Of a stretch of DNA of 64,000 nucleotides, positions 21,164-29,206 are shown one piece after another. Position numbers and translations under genes: made by a program. The stretch covers positions 124,001-188,000 of the forward strand of contig NZ_CAKSNX010000002.1 in the NCBI RefSeq assembly GCF_934476685.1. The letters are read 5' to 3'. Source of the stretch: an uncultured Ruminococcus sp. GTDB taxonomy: Bacteria > Bacillota > Clostridia > Oscillospirales > Ruminococcaceae. A model generated the notes under the pieces. The model was given only the letters and a program-made list of their open reading frames with translations, was not told the DNA's origin and ran no database searches. Position 1 is the first letter of the stretch. Each line of letters starts with the position of its first letter.

Positions 21164-22363
21164 ATGGCAAAGGCACATTTTGAAAGAACCAAGCCACACG
21201 TAAACATCGGTACTATCGGTCACGTTGACCATGGTAAGACAACTCTTACTGCTGCTATCACAAAGACACTCGCTATGCAGGGTCTTGCAGAGAAGAAGGA
21301 TTATTCAAACATTGACTCTGCTCCAGAAGAGAGAGAAAGAGGAATTACAATCAATACAGCTCACGTTGAGTATGAGACAAAGAACCGTCACTATGCTCAC
21401 GTTGACTGCCCAGGCCACGCTGACTATGTAAAGAACATGATCACTGGTGCTGCTCAGATGGACGGCGCTATCCTCGTAGTTGCTGCTTCTGATGGTCCTA
21501 TGGCTCAGACAAGAGAGCACATCCTTCTCGCTCGTCAGGTTGGCGTTCCAGCTATCGTTGTTTTCATGAACAAGGCTGACCAGGTAGACGATCCTGAGCT
21601 TCTCGAACTCGTTGAGATGGATATCAGAGATCTTCTTTCTTCATATGATTTCCCTGGCGACGATACACCAATCATCGTTGGTTCTGCACTTGCAGCTCTT
21701 GAGGCTGGCGACGATCTTAACGATCCTGCTTACAAGCCAATCCTTGACCTTATGGACGCTGTTGACGAGTTCATCCCAACTCCTGAGAGAGATGACGCTA
21801 AGCCTTTCCTTATGCCTGTTGAGGATACTATGACAATTTCCGGTCGTGGTACTGTTGTTACAGGTAGAGTAGAAAGAGGCGTTCTCAACGTTGGTGAGGC
21901 TGTTGAAATCGTTGGTCTTAAGGAAGAGAAGATGAACACAGTTGTTACAGGTATCGAGATGTTCAGAAAGACTCTTGACAGCGCTATGGCTGGTGACAAC
22001 ATCGGTGCTCTTCTCCGTGGTGTTACAAGAGATCAGGTTGAAAGAGGACAGGTTCTCTGTAAGCCAGGTTCTATCCACCCACACACAAAGTTCGCTGGTC
22101 AGGTTTACGTTCTGAAGAAGGAAGAGGGCGGTCGTCATACTCCATTCTTCAACAACTACAGACCACAGTTCTATTTCAGAACAACAGACGTTACAGGTAT
22201 CATCTCACTTCCTGCTGATAAGGAAATGTGTATGCCTGGCGATAACGTAACAATGGATGTTGAGCTTATCACTCCAATCGCTATCGAAGAAGGTCTTCGT
22301 TTCGCTATCCGTGAGGGCGGCAGAACAGTAGGATCAGGCGTTGTTACAGCTATCAACGAATAA
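21164..22363 (+). CDS. tuf: Elongation factor Tu
   Basis: A 399-residue GTPase delivering aminoacyl-tRNA to the ribosome. The G1 loop GHVDHGKTTLTAAI, DCPGHADYVKNM and NKAD motifs are present, and domains 2 and 3 are complete. It has its own promoter and terminator, so it can be expressed apart from fusA. An AAGGAGG site lies 9 nt before the ATG. Confidence 0.98.
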   Translation: MAKAHFERTKPHVNIGTIGHVDHGKTTLTAAITKTLAMQGLAEKKDYSNIDSAPEERERGITINTAHVEYETKNRHYAHVDCPGHADYVKNMITGAAQMDGAILVVAASDGPMAQTREHILLARQVGVPAIVVFMNKADQVDDPELLELVEMDIRDLLSSYDFPGDDTPIIVGSALAALEAGDDLNDPAYKPILDLMDAVDEFIPTPERDDAKPFLMPVEDTMTISGRGTVVTGRVERGVLNVGEAVEIVGLKEEKMNTVVTGIEMFRKTLDSAMAGDNIGALLRGVTRDQVERGQVLCKPGSIHPHTKFAGQVYVLKKEEGGRHTPFFNNYRPQFYFRTTDVTGIISLPADKEMCMPGDNVTMDVELITPIAIEEGLRFAIREGGRTVGSGVVTAINE

Positions 22364-22377
22364 TCTATAAATATTAA

Positions 22378-22406
22378 AGCCAGGTCATTTGATCTGGCTT
22401 TTTTAT
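22378..22406 (+). terminator. Intrinsic terminator of tuf
   Basis: AGCCAGGTCA (22378-22387) pairs with TGATCTGGCT (22390-22399), followed by a T-run. Confidence 0.85.
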
Positions 22407-22466
22407 ATTTTTATTAACAATAAGTAAATTACCAGTTATATTCTTTATTTACCCCTGAATCTGTGC

Positions 22467-22472
22467 TATAAT
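22467..22472 (+). promoter_or_regulatory. Probable extended -10 promoter of the CPBP-tadA pair
   Basis: TGCTATAAT with TATAAT at 22467-22472; the best -35 at 17 bp is the poor TTTATT. Confidence 0.45.
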
Positions 22473-22502
22473 TAGCATATAAATGATTTGGGGGTATTTT
22501 TT

Positions 22503-23660
22503 TTGGCTGATAATAAAAGCAGCTTTGTTATAGATGTCGCTAATGACCGTACATATCAAAATCAGAATGATGAGTATAATAAAGCCTATGCAGCTTGGCG
22601 TTCTGACCCTGCTAATCCGTATGCATATTCTTTTGTTCATGATACAAGAGAACATTCTTATGTGGCAGGTGAGGGTTTCTTAAAACGCAGACCAGACGTT
22701 GCGGAACATATAGCTTTGTACAAATGTCTGGGACTGCTTGGTGTAATAATGCTTATTATGCTGGCTTTTGATGCCGTCAATTATGCAGTTATGCAGATAT
22801 TCTTTTCTGAATGTACAGGCAACTTTGTGTATTTTTCGCAGAAAACTATGCCTGCCGCTGATGTTCCATTCAGCGCCGCCTGCATCTTTTCGATTATTGT
22901 TATTCTGAAATATCTTACTGCTATGCTGGTGTTCAAAGCCGCTACTAAAATTCCAAATAAAGTTGCTTTGGTGTACACAAAAGTTTCGTCACAGATATCA
23001 CTGAATGCTGTGGCTATAATGTTTATGATCGTGGTCATCGGCAGGTGCGCAAATTATGTAATGTCACGCATTTCCGCATTGGTCAATGTTGATAATATCT
23101 ATGTTTTTATGTTCCAAAGCAGTGATTACAGGGTCAGAATACTGTCTGCTGTGCTTAATTGCATTGCTCTTCCTGTGCTGTGCGAAATGTTTTTCAGGGG
23201 TTTTGTGCTTCAGACTTTCAGACAGTTTGGAGATTCTTTTGCTATTATTGTATCATGCTTTGTTTGCGGGCTTACTTTTTATGACGTTCCTTATATCTGC
23301 TATGCCATCAGCTGTTCCGCTCTGCTTGGTATTTTTACTATCAGAACAGGCTCAGTCTATGTGCCGATATTTATGCACATTGTTTCTACATCGTGTAATT
23401 ATGTGCTTTCTGCCATTGCACTTACCAATACTTCAACGGGGCGGCTGCTGGAAATGGTGTGCTGTCTTACTATCACAGCCGCCGCTATTGCAGCGTTTTC
23501 AAAGCTTAATGAAAAGAAAAACTGGAGTTTTAACATAATGTCCGACCACTCACTAATGCCTTTTTCGAAAAAAATTAAAGTAATGCTGCTGACTAATACT
23601 ATTGCTTTCTGGATAGTTGGCTGTGTAATAATGACAATTTTTATGGCGAGGATATTGTGA
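22503..23660 (+). CDS. CPBP-family membrane protein with degenerate protease motifs
   Basis: A 385-residue protein with about 80 hydrophilic N-terminal residues and then some seven or eight hydrophobic helices. The C-terminal half resembles the CPBP/Rce1 intramembrane metalloprotease family around residues 225-300. The catalytic motif EExxxR reads CEMFFR (Cys227, Glu228, Arg232), and the following FxxxH and HxxxN motifs are not intact either (TFYDVP and MHIVSTSCN). A regulatory or protein-binding role, not proteolysis, is therefore likely. TTG 22503 lies 8 nt after a GGGGG site and is preferred over TTG 22488. Its stop overlaps the tadA start (TGATG). Confidence 0.7.
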   Translation: MADNKSSFVIDVANDRTYQNQNDEYNKAYAAWRSDPANPYAYSFVHDTREHSYVAGEGFLKRRPDVAEHIALYKCLGLLGVIMLIMLAFDAVNYAVMQIFFSECTGNFVYFSQKTMPAADVPFSAACIFSIIVILKYLTAMLVFKAATKIPNKVALVYTKVSSQISLNAVAIMFMIVVIGRCANYVMSRISALVNVDNIYVFMFQSSDYRVRILSAVLNCIALPVLCEMFFRGFVLQTFRQFGDSFAIIVSCFVCGLTFYDVPYICYAISCSALLGIFTIRTGSVYVPIFMHIVSTSCNYVLSAIALTNTSTGRLLEMVCCLTITAAAIAAFSKLNEKKNWSFNIMSDHSLMPFSKKIKVMLLTNTIAFWIVGCVIMTIFMARIL

Positions 23661-24154
23661 TGGATCGTGACGAGATCTATATGCGCAAGGCTTTGGAGCT
23701 TGCAGAAATCGCTGCTGAACAGCTTGAAGTACCTGTCGGGGCAATAGTTGTCAAAAAGTCAACCGGCGAGATAGTTGGAAGAGGTTTCAACCGCCGTGAA
23801 TATGGAAAATCTCCGCTGACTCATGCCGAGGTAATCGCCATAGATCAGGCAAGCAAAAAACTTGGCGGCTGGAGATTGATAGACTGTGAACTCTATGTGA
23901 CACTTGAACCATGCCCCATGTGCGCCGGCGCAATTATAAATTCAAGAGTTGAGCGAGTTGTTTTCGGTGCATATGATAAAAAAGCAGGCTCGTGCGGTTC
24001 AGTCGTGAATCTGTTTGAACTGCCCTATAACCACAAACCCGAACTTGTCGGGGGAGTGCTTGAAACGGAATGTTCAGCCGTTCTTTCTGAGTTTTTTTCA
24101 AAACTGCGTAAAATCAAAAAGCTTAATAAGAAAGCTCCCGATGCTGAAAAGTGA
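23660..24154 (+). CDS. tadA: tRNA-specific adenosine deaminase
   Basis: A 164-residue zinc deaminase that converts A34 to inosine in tRNA-Arg(ACG). The active site is complete: HAE with the zinc His and catalytic Glu, and PCPMCAG with the two zinc Cys. Length matches bacterial TadA, with a basic Lys-rich tail. The ATG at 23660 overlaps the preceding stop by one base; the GTG three bases before is a less likely start. A terminator overlaps its end. Confidence 0.95.
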   Translation: MDRDEIYMRKALELAEIAAEQLEVPVGAIVVKKSTGEIVGRGFNRREYGKSPLTHAEVIAIDQASKKLGGWRLIDCELYVTLEPCPMCAGAIINSRVERVVFGAYDKKAGSCGSVVNLFELPYNHKPELVGGVLETECSAVLSEFFSKLRKIKKLNKKAPDAEK

Positions 24155-24170
24155 TATCGGGAGCTTTTAA
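24132..24170 (+). terminator. Intrinsic terminator at the end of tadA
   Basis: AAGCTCCCGAT (24132-24142) pairs with ATCGGGAGCTT (24156-24166), then TTT. The left arm lies inside the last codons of tadA. Confidence 0.8.
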
Positions 24171-24223
24171 TTTATCATTATATAGTAATATTAAGAAATG
24201 TACGGTTTGCTTTAAAATTATTG

Positions 24224-24592
24224 CGAACCTCCCCAGCGGACACAAAAATACCCGATACTGCATAAGTAATATCGGGAATCGAGCCGTCCGCCCTTAGGAC
24301 TAACTTAGTGTAAGCTATTACGAACCTGCCCAGCGGACACAAAAATACCCGATACTGCATAAGTAATATCGGGAATCGGGCCGTCCGCCCTTAGGACTAA
24401 CTTAGTGTAAGTTATTACGAACCTTCCCAGCGGACACAAAAATACCCGATACTGCATAAGTAATATCGGGAATCGGGCCGTCCGCCCTTAGGACTAACTT
24501 AGTGTAAGTTATTACGAACCTTCCCAGCGGACACAAAAATACCCGATACTACATAAGTAATATCGGGAATTGGGCCGTCCGCCCTTAGGACC
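24224..24592. repeat. Four tandem copies of a 97-bp structured repeat
   Basis: Units begin at 24224, 24321, 24418 and 24515, exactly 97 bp apart, nearly identical, with the last cut at 78 bp where it meets the tRNA. Each full unit holds two hairpins: TAACTTA-GTG-TAAGTTA, and a nested one with outer arms GCGGAC/GTCCGC and inner arms CCCGATA/TATCGGG. On the minus strand the inner stem is followed by TATTTTTGTG, so each copy resembles a terminator for the tRNA-Leu gene just upstream on that strand. The 97-bp period is not a multiple of three and no coding is seen. Confidence 0.9.
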
Positions 24593-24594
24593 TA

Positions 24595-24681
24595 TGGTGC
24601 CGGTGACCGGGGTCGAACCGGTACGGTATCGCTACCATCGGATTTTGAGTCCGACACGTCTGCCAATTCCATCACACCGGC
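24595..24681 (-). tRNA. tRNA-Leu (CAA)
   Basis: On the minus strand an 87-nt class II tRNA with a long variable arm. The acceptor stem is GCCGGTG/CACCGGC, the anticodon stem TCGGA/TCCGA, the loop CTCAAAA gives anticodon CAA (codon UUG), the T-loop is GGTTCGACC-like, and CCA is encoded. The repeat array begins 2 bp after its 3' end. Confidence 0.95.
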
Positions 24682-24812
24682 ATTTAACTTTATAATTATA
24701 CCACAATCATATCTCTTTGTCAAGCAAAATTCAAAATACAGGTAATTTTTCACTTAAAAAAATATATGAAAAAATTATGCACATTTACTATTATTTTTGA
24801 CCAAAAAACGTA

Positions 24813-24841
24813 TTGATTTTTTACTTGAAATATGATAAAAT
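24813..24841 (+). promoter_or_regulatory. Probable promoter of the CheY/CheX-like pair
   Basis: TTGATT (24813-24818), 17 bp, TAAAAT (24836-24841), about 43 bp before the ATG. Confidence 0.5.
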
Positions 24842-24884
24842 GTATAAAGACGATGGTATTTGTCTGTGAAAGGGAGGATTTTTA

Positions 24885-25265
24885 ATGAATATACAGGATC
24901 TTAAAGTTCTGATATGTGATGACTCAATGTTTGCGAGAAAGAAGCTTAATATGACTATCGCAGGATTCGGAGTCAAAGAGATTTACGAGGCAGCCGACGG
25001 AGAAGAGGCTGTTGCTAAGTATTGTGAGTATGAGCCTGACGTAGTGTTTATGGATATCATTATGCCAAAGATCACAGGTCTGGATGCTCTCAGACAGATA
25101 ATTGATAAGTACCCAGACGCTAAAGTCGTAATGGCTTCTTCTGTTGGTACTCAGGGTCATCTGAAAGAGGCTCTTAAGGCAGGTGCAGCTGATTTTCTGC
25201 AGAAGCCTATTGCTGATGATGACGCAAAGACAATTCTTGAAAATGCTGCGAAAGGAGTTTTATAA
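24885..25265 (+). CDS. CheY-like single-domain response regulator
   Basis: A 126-residue receiver domain without an output domain. The acidic pair Asp12-Asp13, the phospho-acceptor Asp57 (VVFMDIIMPK), the switch Ser in MASSVG and the Lys in LQKPI are all in place, so it should be phosphorylated. It presumably acts by protein contact. The stop codon directly abuts the ATG of the next gene, which has a CheX-like domain that may dephosphorylate it. No histidine kinase or other chemotaxis gene is near, so the input is unknown. The start has a GGGAGG site. Confidence 0.92.
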   Translation: MNIQDLKVLICDDSMFARKKLNMTIAGFGVKEIYEAADGEEAVAKYCEYEPDVVFMDIIMPKITGLDALRQIIDKYPDAKVVMASSVGTQGHLKEALKAGAADFLQKPIADDDAKTILENAAKGVL

Positions 25266-26150
25266 ATGTTTGCACAATTTTTCGGAGCATATCTCCTTAA
25301 CAAAAAACTTGTTACTCCTGAAGAGCTGACACAGGCTTTTGAGGATAAGAACAAGACTCGTATGCGTCTTGGTGTCCTTGCAATAAATGCAGGACTTATG
25401 ACCGCTGAACAGGTCGAGTATGTAAATGTGGCTCAGCAAAGCGTTGACAAGAGATTCGGCGACCTTGCCGTTGAGCTTGGCTACATAACAAAAGATCAGG
25501 TTGAGGAACTGCTTGCTCAGCAGCCTACCGAGTATCTTCTTCTCGGTCAGACACTTGTAAATAACGGCGCATTGTCAAACAGTGACTTTGAGGCTGCGAT
25601 CAATGACTATAAAGCATCAAACCAGTTCAGCGATGAGGATCTTGTTGAAAATACATCTGAGTCTATCTCTAAGCTTGTTTCCGTATTCTATCACCTTGAA
25701 AAGGCTGAAAATGCCCGTGTGCTGACAAATTATGTTTCGATGCTCTTCAAAAATATCGTAAGATTTGTCGGCAGTGACTTTACTCCGCTGACATCTTCCG
25801 CTGTAAGAGATTTTTCTGCAAACTATCTTGTTACTCAGAAGATCACAGGCGGCGTGAATGGTATAACTTGCATAGCTGCGGATTCTGCTGAGTATCTTGA
25901 GTTTGCTAAGAGATTTGCAGGCGAAAGCTTTACTGAAGTCGATGATTTCGTAAATGAAACAGTAGGCGAGTTCCTTAATATACAGAACGGTCTGTTTGCT
26001 GTTAATGAGTCAAATGAAAACGGTCTGGAGCTTACTATGACTCCTCAGACAAGATCTTCTGACGGAAAGATCGTTTTTGAAAAGGCTGCTTTCAGCATTC
26101 CTGTTGCATTCAGCTTTGGTGAGATAGTGTTCATTATTTCTATCGAATAA
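25266..26150 (+). CDS. GspE-N-like repeat protein with CheX/CheC-like domain
   Basis: A 294-residue soluble protein of two parts. Residues 1-110 hold about four short repeats of the pattern LGxxLxxxGxITxxQVxxAL, like the N-terminal domain of GspE/PilB ATPases. Residues 120-294 resemble CheX/CheC: the segment ETVGEFLN followed about 22 residues later by Pro approximates the CheC/CheX phosphatase motif [DS]xxxExxNx22P, with Glu in place of the first Asp/Ser. It directly follows a CheY-like gene with no spacer, so it is a candidate phosphatase or partner for that regulator. The function is inferred. Confidence 0.7.
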   Translation: MFAQFFGAYLLNKKLVTPEELTQAFEDKNKTRMRLGVLAINAGLMTAEQVEYVNVAQQSVDKRFGDLAVELGYITKDQVEELLAQQPTEYLLLGQTLVNNGALSNSDFEAAINDYKASNQFSDEDLVENTSESISKLVSVFYHLEKAENARVLTNYVSMLFKNIVRFVGSDFTPLTSSAVRDFSANYLVTQKITGGVNGITCIAADSAEYLEFAKRFAGESFTEVDDFVNETVGEFLNIQNGLFAVNESNENGLELTMTPQTRSSDGKIVFEKAAFSIPVAFSFGEIVFIISIE

Positions 26151-26191
26151 TTTTATATTTACTGTATTTGATATCGGCATTATATTTTGTG

Positions 26192-26224
26192 AAGTCTGCG
26201 GGTGTGAAAACGTCCGCAGATTTT
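26192..26224 (+). terminator. Probable terminator of the CheY/CheX-like pair
   Basis: TCTGCGG (26195-26201) pairs with CCGCAGA (26214-26220), followed by TTTT. Confidence 0.65.
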
Positions 26225-26315
26225 CATGAAATGCGTGTCTGACTGCCCGATGCGGGTGCGATTTTCCATGATTTTAATAAATTTTGTAACAAATAAAATT
26301 TTTTCTGAAAAAAGC

Positions 26316-26344
26316 TTGAAATTTTCAGAAGAATGTGCTATAAT
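26316..26344 (+). promoter_or_regulatory. SRP RNA promoter
   Basis: TTGAAA (26316-26321), 17 bp, TATAAT (26339-26344) with extended -10 TGC. The expected start near 26351 is about 73 nt before the SRP helix. Confidence 0.75.
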
Positions 26345-26423
26345 TTATTAAGTGATTTGATGTAAGTCTTTTAAGGCTGAAATCATTGCGGAAATAATAG
26401 AAATATGTTTCGGAATGTTCCTC

Positions 26424-26565
26424 ATCAATCCGAGATATAGGTGTGCGGGTCCTGTACAATGAAACGCTGTGAACCATGTCAGGCGGGGAACCGAGCAGCA
26501 TTAAGCGGTCTGTTTCGTGTGTTACAGTTTCGCCTGCATGCCTATATGTCGGATTGATTTTTTAT
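26424..26565 (+). ncRNA. ffs: Signal recognition particle RNA
   Basis: The conserved SRP domain IV is visible as GTGAACCATGTCAGG, GGGGAACCGAGCAGC and ATTAAGCGG around 26469-26508, with the asymmetric and symmetric loops that bind Ffh and a GGAA-type tetraloop. The two ends pair in a long helix: ATCAATCCGA at 26424-26433 matches TCGGATTGAT at 26549-26558, with ATATAGG/CCTATAT inside it. A T-run follows and serves as terminator. I see no Alu-domain signature, so this looks like the short type; the 5' end may lie farther upstream near 26351. It lies directly before dnaX, a common Firmicutes neighbour. Confidence 0.92.
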
Positions 26566-26582
26566 TTTAAGGATGTGAGTTA

Positions 26583-28175
26583 ATGTATCAGGCACTATAT
26601 AGAAAATGGCGTCCGAAATCTTTTGATGACGTTGTTTCTCAGCCGCACATTACAACGACCTTGAAAAATCAGATAATCAGCGGCAAAACTGCCCATGCTT
26701 ACCTGTTTACAGGTTCAAGGGGTACGGGTAAAACTACCTGCGCAAGAATTTTTGCGAAAGCTATCAACTGTGAACATTCAAAGGACGGAGAGCCTTGCCT
26801 TGAATGTGATATCTGTAAAAATGCCGATAACGGCTCGCTGGCTGATATAATCGAGATAGACGCTGCTTCTAACGCAAGCGTCAACGATATAAGAGAACTT
26901 CGTGAAGGGGTAATGTTTACTCCTGAAATGTGCCGATATAAGGTGTATATAATCGACGAGGTTCATATGCTTTCTGCAGGTGCGTTCAATGCATTGCTGA
27001 AAACAATGGAAGAACCTCCTCCTCATGTCAAGTTTATTCTTGCCACAACGGAGATCCATAAAGTCCCTGCTACCATTATATCAAGATGTCAGCATTTTGA
27101 CTTTAACCGCATACGCAATGAGGATATCGTTGCAAGGCTCAGCTATATTGCTGAACAGGAAGGTTTTACTCTTGCTCAGGACGCTGCCGAGCTTATCGCA
27201 AGACTTTCGGACGGTGGTATGAGAGATGCGCTTTCGCTGCTGGATCAGTGCGTTGCATTCAGCGATGATATAACCCTTGATGTCGTTTCATCTGCATCGG
27301 GTATTGCGGGAAGAGATTATCTTTTTGATATCATCGAGTGTGTTTCACAGAAAAATGCAGCCGAGGCTCTGCGTATCGTCAACAGACTTTACAGTATGTC
27401 AAAGGATCTTAAAGTCCTTGCAGGGGAATTGCTGGAGCAGATGCGTAATCTTATGCTTGCGTCAACTATCGACAACAGCAAGGATCTTATTACCTGTCTG
27501 CCTGACGAGTATGACAGACTGCTGAAAATATCTAAGCAGATATCCCTTGATGAGATACTGAGCAATATTGCGATTTTGCAGGAAAGCTCGGAACGTTTTG
27601 CTAAAAGCACTTCTAAGAGGATAGAGCTTGAAATGTGCATAATCAAAATGTGCGGCAACAAACCTGTCGGAAAGAATGGGGGAGGCCGTGCAGCAGGTTC
27701 GGCAGAGATGCAGGCTCTTATGCAGAGAGTTTCGCAGCTTGAAAGTGCAGCGGCTGAGGGAAAACCTCTCGGCAAACCTGTGCAGCAGGCGGAACAGCCT
27801 GTAAGACCGCAGCCTGACCCTGATTTTAAAAAGGTCAATACCGATGAAGTTCAGCCTCTTGAACAGTGGGATTCTATCGTCGCTCAGATAAGTGAGAAAG
27901 ACCCGTCGATAAGCGGATTTCTTAAAAAGTCAAGAGCGTTCAGAATGCAGAATACGCTCTTCCTTATTGTGGACAACGATTTTTTCCTGAAACTTTTCAA
28001 GGAGTCGAATGCACCTGCCGTTATAAACGGTGTGCTTAAAAATAATTTTGGACAAACTTTCGCAATCAAGGTGAAGTCGGCCAAGAACGTAGCTCCGGAG
28101 GATACCGAAAATCCTATCAACAAGCTGCTTAAAAAGGCTAAAGAGCTTGATATGGAAGTTGAAATAAAAAAATAA
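26583..28175 (+). CDS. dnaX: DNA polymerase III subunit gamma/tau
   Basis: A 530-residue clamp-loader ATPase. Walker A is GSRGTGKTTCARIFAKA near residues 43-59, a four-Cys zinc knuckle follows (CEHSKDGEPCLECDIC), Walker B is the IIDEVHML stretch, and sensor/arginine-finger SRCQ is present. The C-terminal third is less conserved and has a Pro/Gln-rich linker followed by a tau-like domain that would bind the polymerase. First gene of dnaX-ybaB-recR, close behind the SRP RNA. Confidence 0.95.
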   Translation: MYQALYRKWRPKSFDDVVSQPHITTTLKNQIISGKTAHAYLFTGSRGTGKTTCARIFAKAINCEHSKDGEPCLECDICKNADNGSLADIIEIDAASNASVNDIRELREGVMFTPEMCRYKVYIIDEVHMLSAGAFNALLKTMEEPPPHVKFILATTEIHKVPATIISRCQHFDFNRIRNEDIVARLSYIAEQEGFTLAQDAAELIARLSDGGMRDALSLLDQCVAFSDDITLDVVSSASGIAGRDYLFDIIECVSQKNAAEALRIVNRLYSMSKDLKVLAGELLEQMRNLMLASTIDNSKDLITCLPDEYDRLLKISKQISLDEILSNIAILQESSERFAKSTSKRIELEMCIIKMCGNKPVGKNGGGRAAGSAEMQALMQRVSQLESAAAEGKPLGKPVQQAEQPVRPQPDPDFKKVNTDEVQPLEQWDSIVAQISEKDPSISGFLKKSRAFRMQNTLFLIVDNDFFLKLFKESNAPAVINGVLKNNFGQTFAIKVKSAKNVAPEDTENPINKLLKKAKELDMEVEIKK

Positions 28176-28194
28176 ATATAAGGAGTTTATTGCA

Positions 28195-28545
28195 ATGAAA
28201 GCAAGAATACCAAACGGAATGGGCAAAGGTCCTTCAAACAATATGAATCAGATGCTTAAGCAGGCACAGAAGATGCAGGACGAGATCACAGCTCTTCAGG
28301 CTGACCTCGAACAGAGAGAGTTCACAGGTACAGCTGGCGGCGGAGTTGTTGAAGTAACTATCAACGGCAAGAGAAACGTTCTTAAGCTGGATATCAAGCC
28401 TGAGATCGTTGATCCTGAGGACGTAGAAACACTTCAGGACGTTATCATGAGCGCATTCAACGCAGCTGTTGCTAACCTTGATGAAGTAAGTGACGCAGAG
28501 ATGCAGAAGCTTACAGGCGGAGTTTCATTCCCAGGTCTGTTCTAA
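28195..28545 (+). CDS. ybaB: YbaB/EbfC nucleoid-associated protein
   Basis: A 116-residue small DNA-binding protein, dimeric with a tweezer-like shape in the family. The basic, Asn/Met-rich N-terminus, a long helix (QMLKQAQKMQDEITALQADL) and the GTAGGGVVEVTINGK core fit the family. It lies between dnaX and recR, its usual place, and its stop overlaps the recR start (TAATG). The precise role in this organism is unknown; a link to recombination repair is suggested by the operon. Confidence 0.93.
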   Translation: MKARIPNGMGKGPSNNMNQMLKQAQKMQDEITALQADLEQREFTGTAGGGVVEVTINGKRNVLKLDIKPEIVDPEDVETLQDVIMSAFNAAVANLDEVSDAEMQKLTGGVSFPGLF

Positions 28546-29147
28546 TGGCAGAAACTAATGCGCTTCCCCTTGTTCTTCTTACTGAGCAGTTTGCAAAGCT
28601 GCCGGGAATAGGTATGAAGTCTGCCCAGCGGTTGGCTTATTATGTCATGTCTATGAGCGAGGCTGAGGCTGACGCTTTTGCAGACGCTATCGTGAATGTA
28701 CATAAAACGGTCCATCTATGCTCATGCTGTCAGAATTATACGGATAAGGAACTTTGTCCTGTCTGTTCTGATACAAGGCGTGACCATACTACTGTGTGCG
28801 TGGTGGAAAGTCCGAAGGATATTTCTGCTTTTGAGCGTACAAAGGAGTATAAAGGCGTGTACCATGTACTTCATGGATTGATCTCGCCTATCGACGGCAT
28901 TACACCTGACAAGCTCAAGATCAAGGAACTTCTTGCACGGATCGGCAAGGACGGAGTGCAGGAAGTAATAATGGCGACCAACCCTACTGTTGAGGGTGAG
29001 GCTACGGCTATGTACATTTCAAAGCTGCTGAAACCTTTGGGAGTAAAGGTCACACGTCTGGCATTCGGTCTGCCTATCGGCGGAATACTGGAGTATGCGG
29101 ACGAGGTAACACTTTATAAGGCTTTGGAAAACCGCAACGAAATATAA
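28545..29147 (+). CDS. recR: Recombination mediator RecR
   Basis: A 200-residue RecFOR-pathway protein that helps load RecA on gapped DNA, working with RecO (also in this window at 42646-43398). An N-terminal helix-hairpin-helix (LPGIGMKSAQRLAYYV), a four-Cys zinc motif (CSCCQNYTDKELCPVC) and the Toprim domain (VVESPKDISAFE, and the GEATAMYI stretch) are in the right order. Start by one-base overlap with ybaB. A terminator follows. Confidence 0.96.
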   Translation: MAETNALPLVLLTEQFAKLPGIGMKSAQRLAYYVMSMSEAEADAFADAIVNVHKTVHLCSCCQNYTDKELCPVCSDTRRDHTTVCVVESPKDISAFERTKEYKGVYHVLHGLISPIDGITPDKLKIKELLARIGKDGVQEVIMATNPTVEGEATAMYISKLLKPLGVKVTRLAFGLPIGGILEYADEVTLYKALENRNEI

Positions 29148-29152
29148 AAAAT

Positions 29153-29185
29153 AACGGCTTCGGATATTTTCCGAAGCCGTTTTCG
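29153..29185. terminator. Bidirectional intrinsic terminator
   Basis: AACGGCTTCGG (29153-29163) pairs perfectly with CCGAAGCCGTT (29171-29181) and is flanked by A-rich and T-rich sequence between convergent genes. Confidence 0.9.
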
Positions 29186-29206
29186 TATGTTATGCAAATT
29201 TATTTT

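Noticed and set aside
24178..24360. 60-residue minus-strand frame in the repeat array
   Set aside because: It lies in a 97-bp repeat whose length is not a multiple of three, with no ribosome binding site; it is a repeat artefact.
24224..24592. CRISPR array
   Set aside because: The 97-bp units are contiguous and nearly identical throughout, with no variable spacers and no cas genes.
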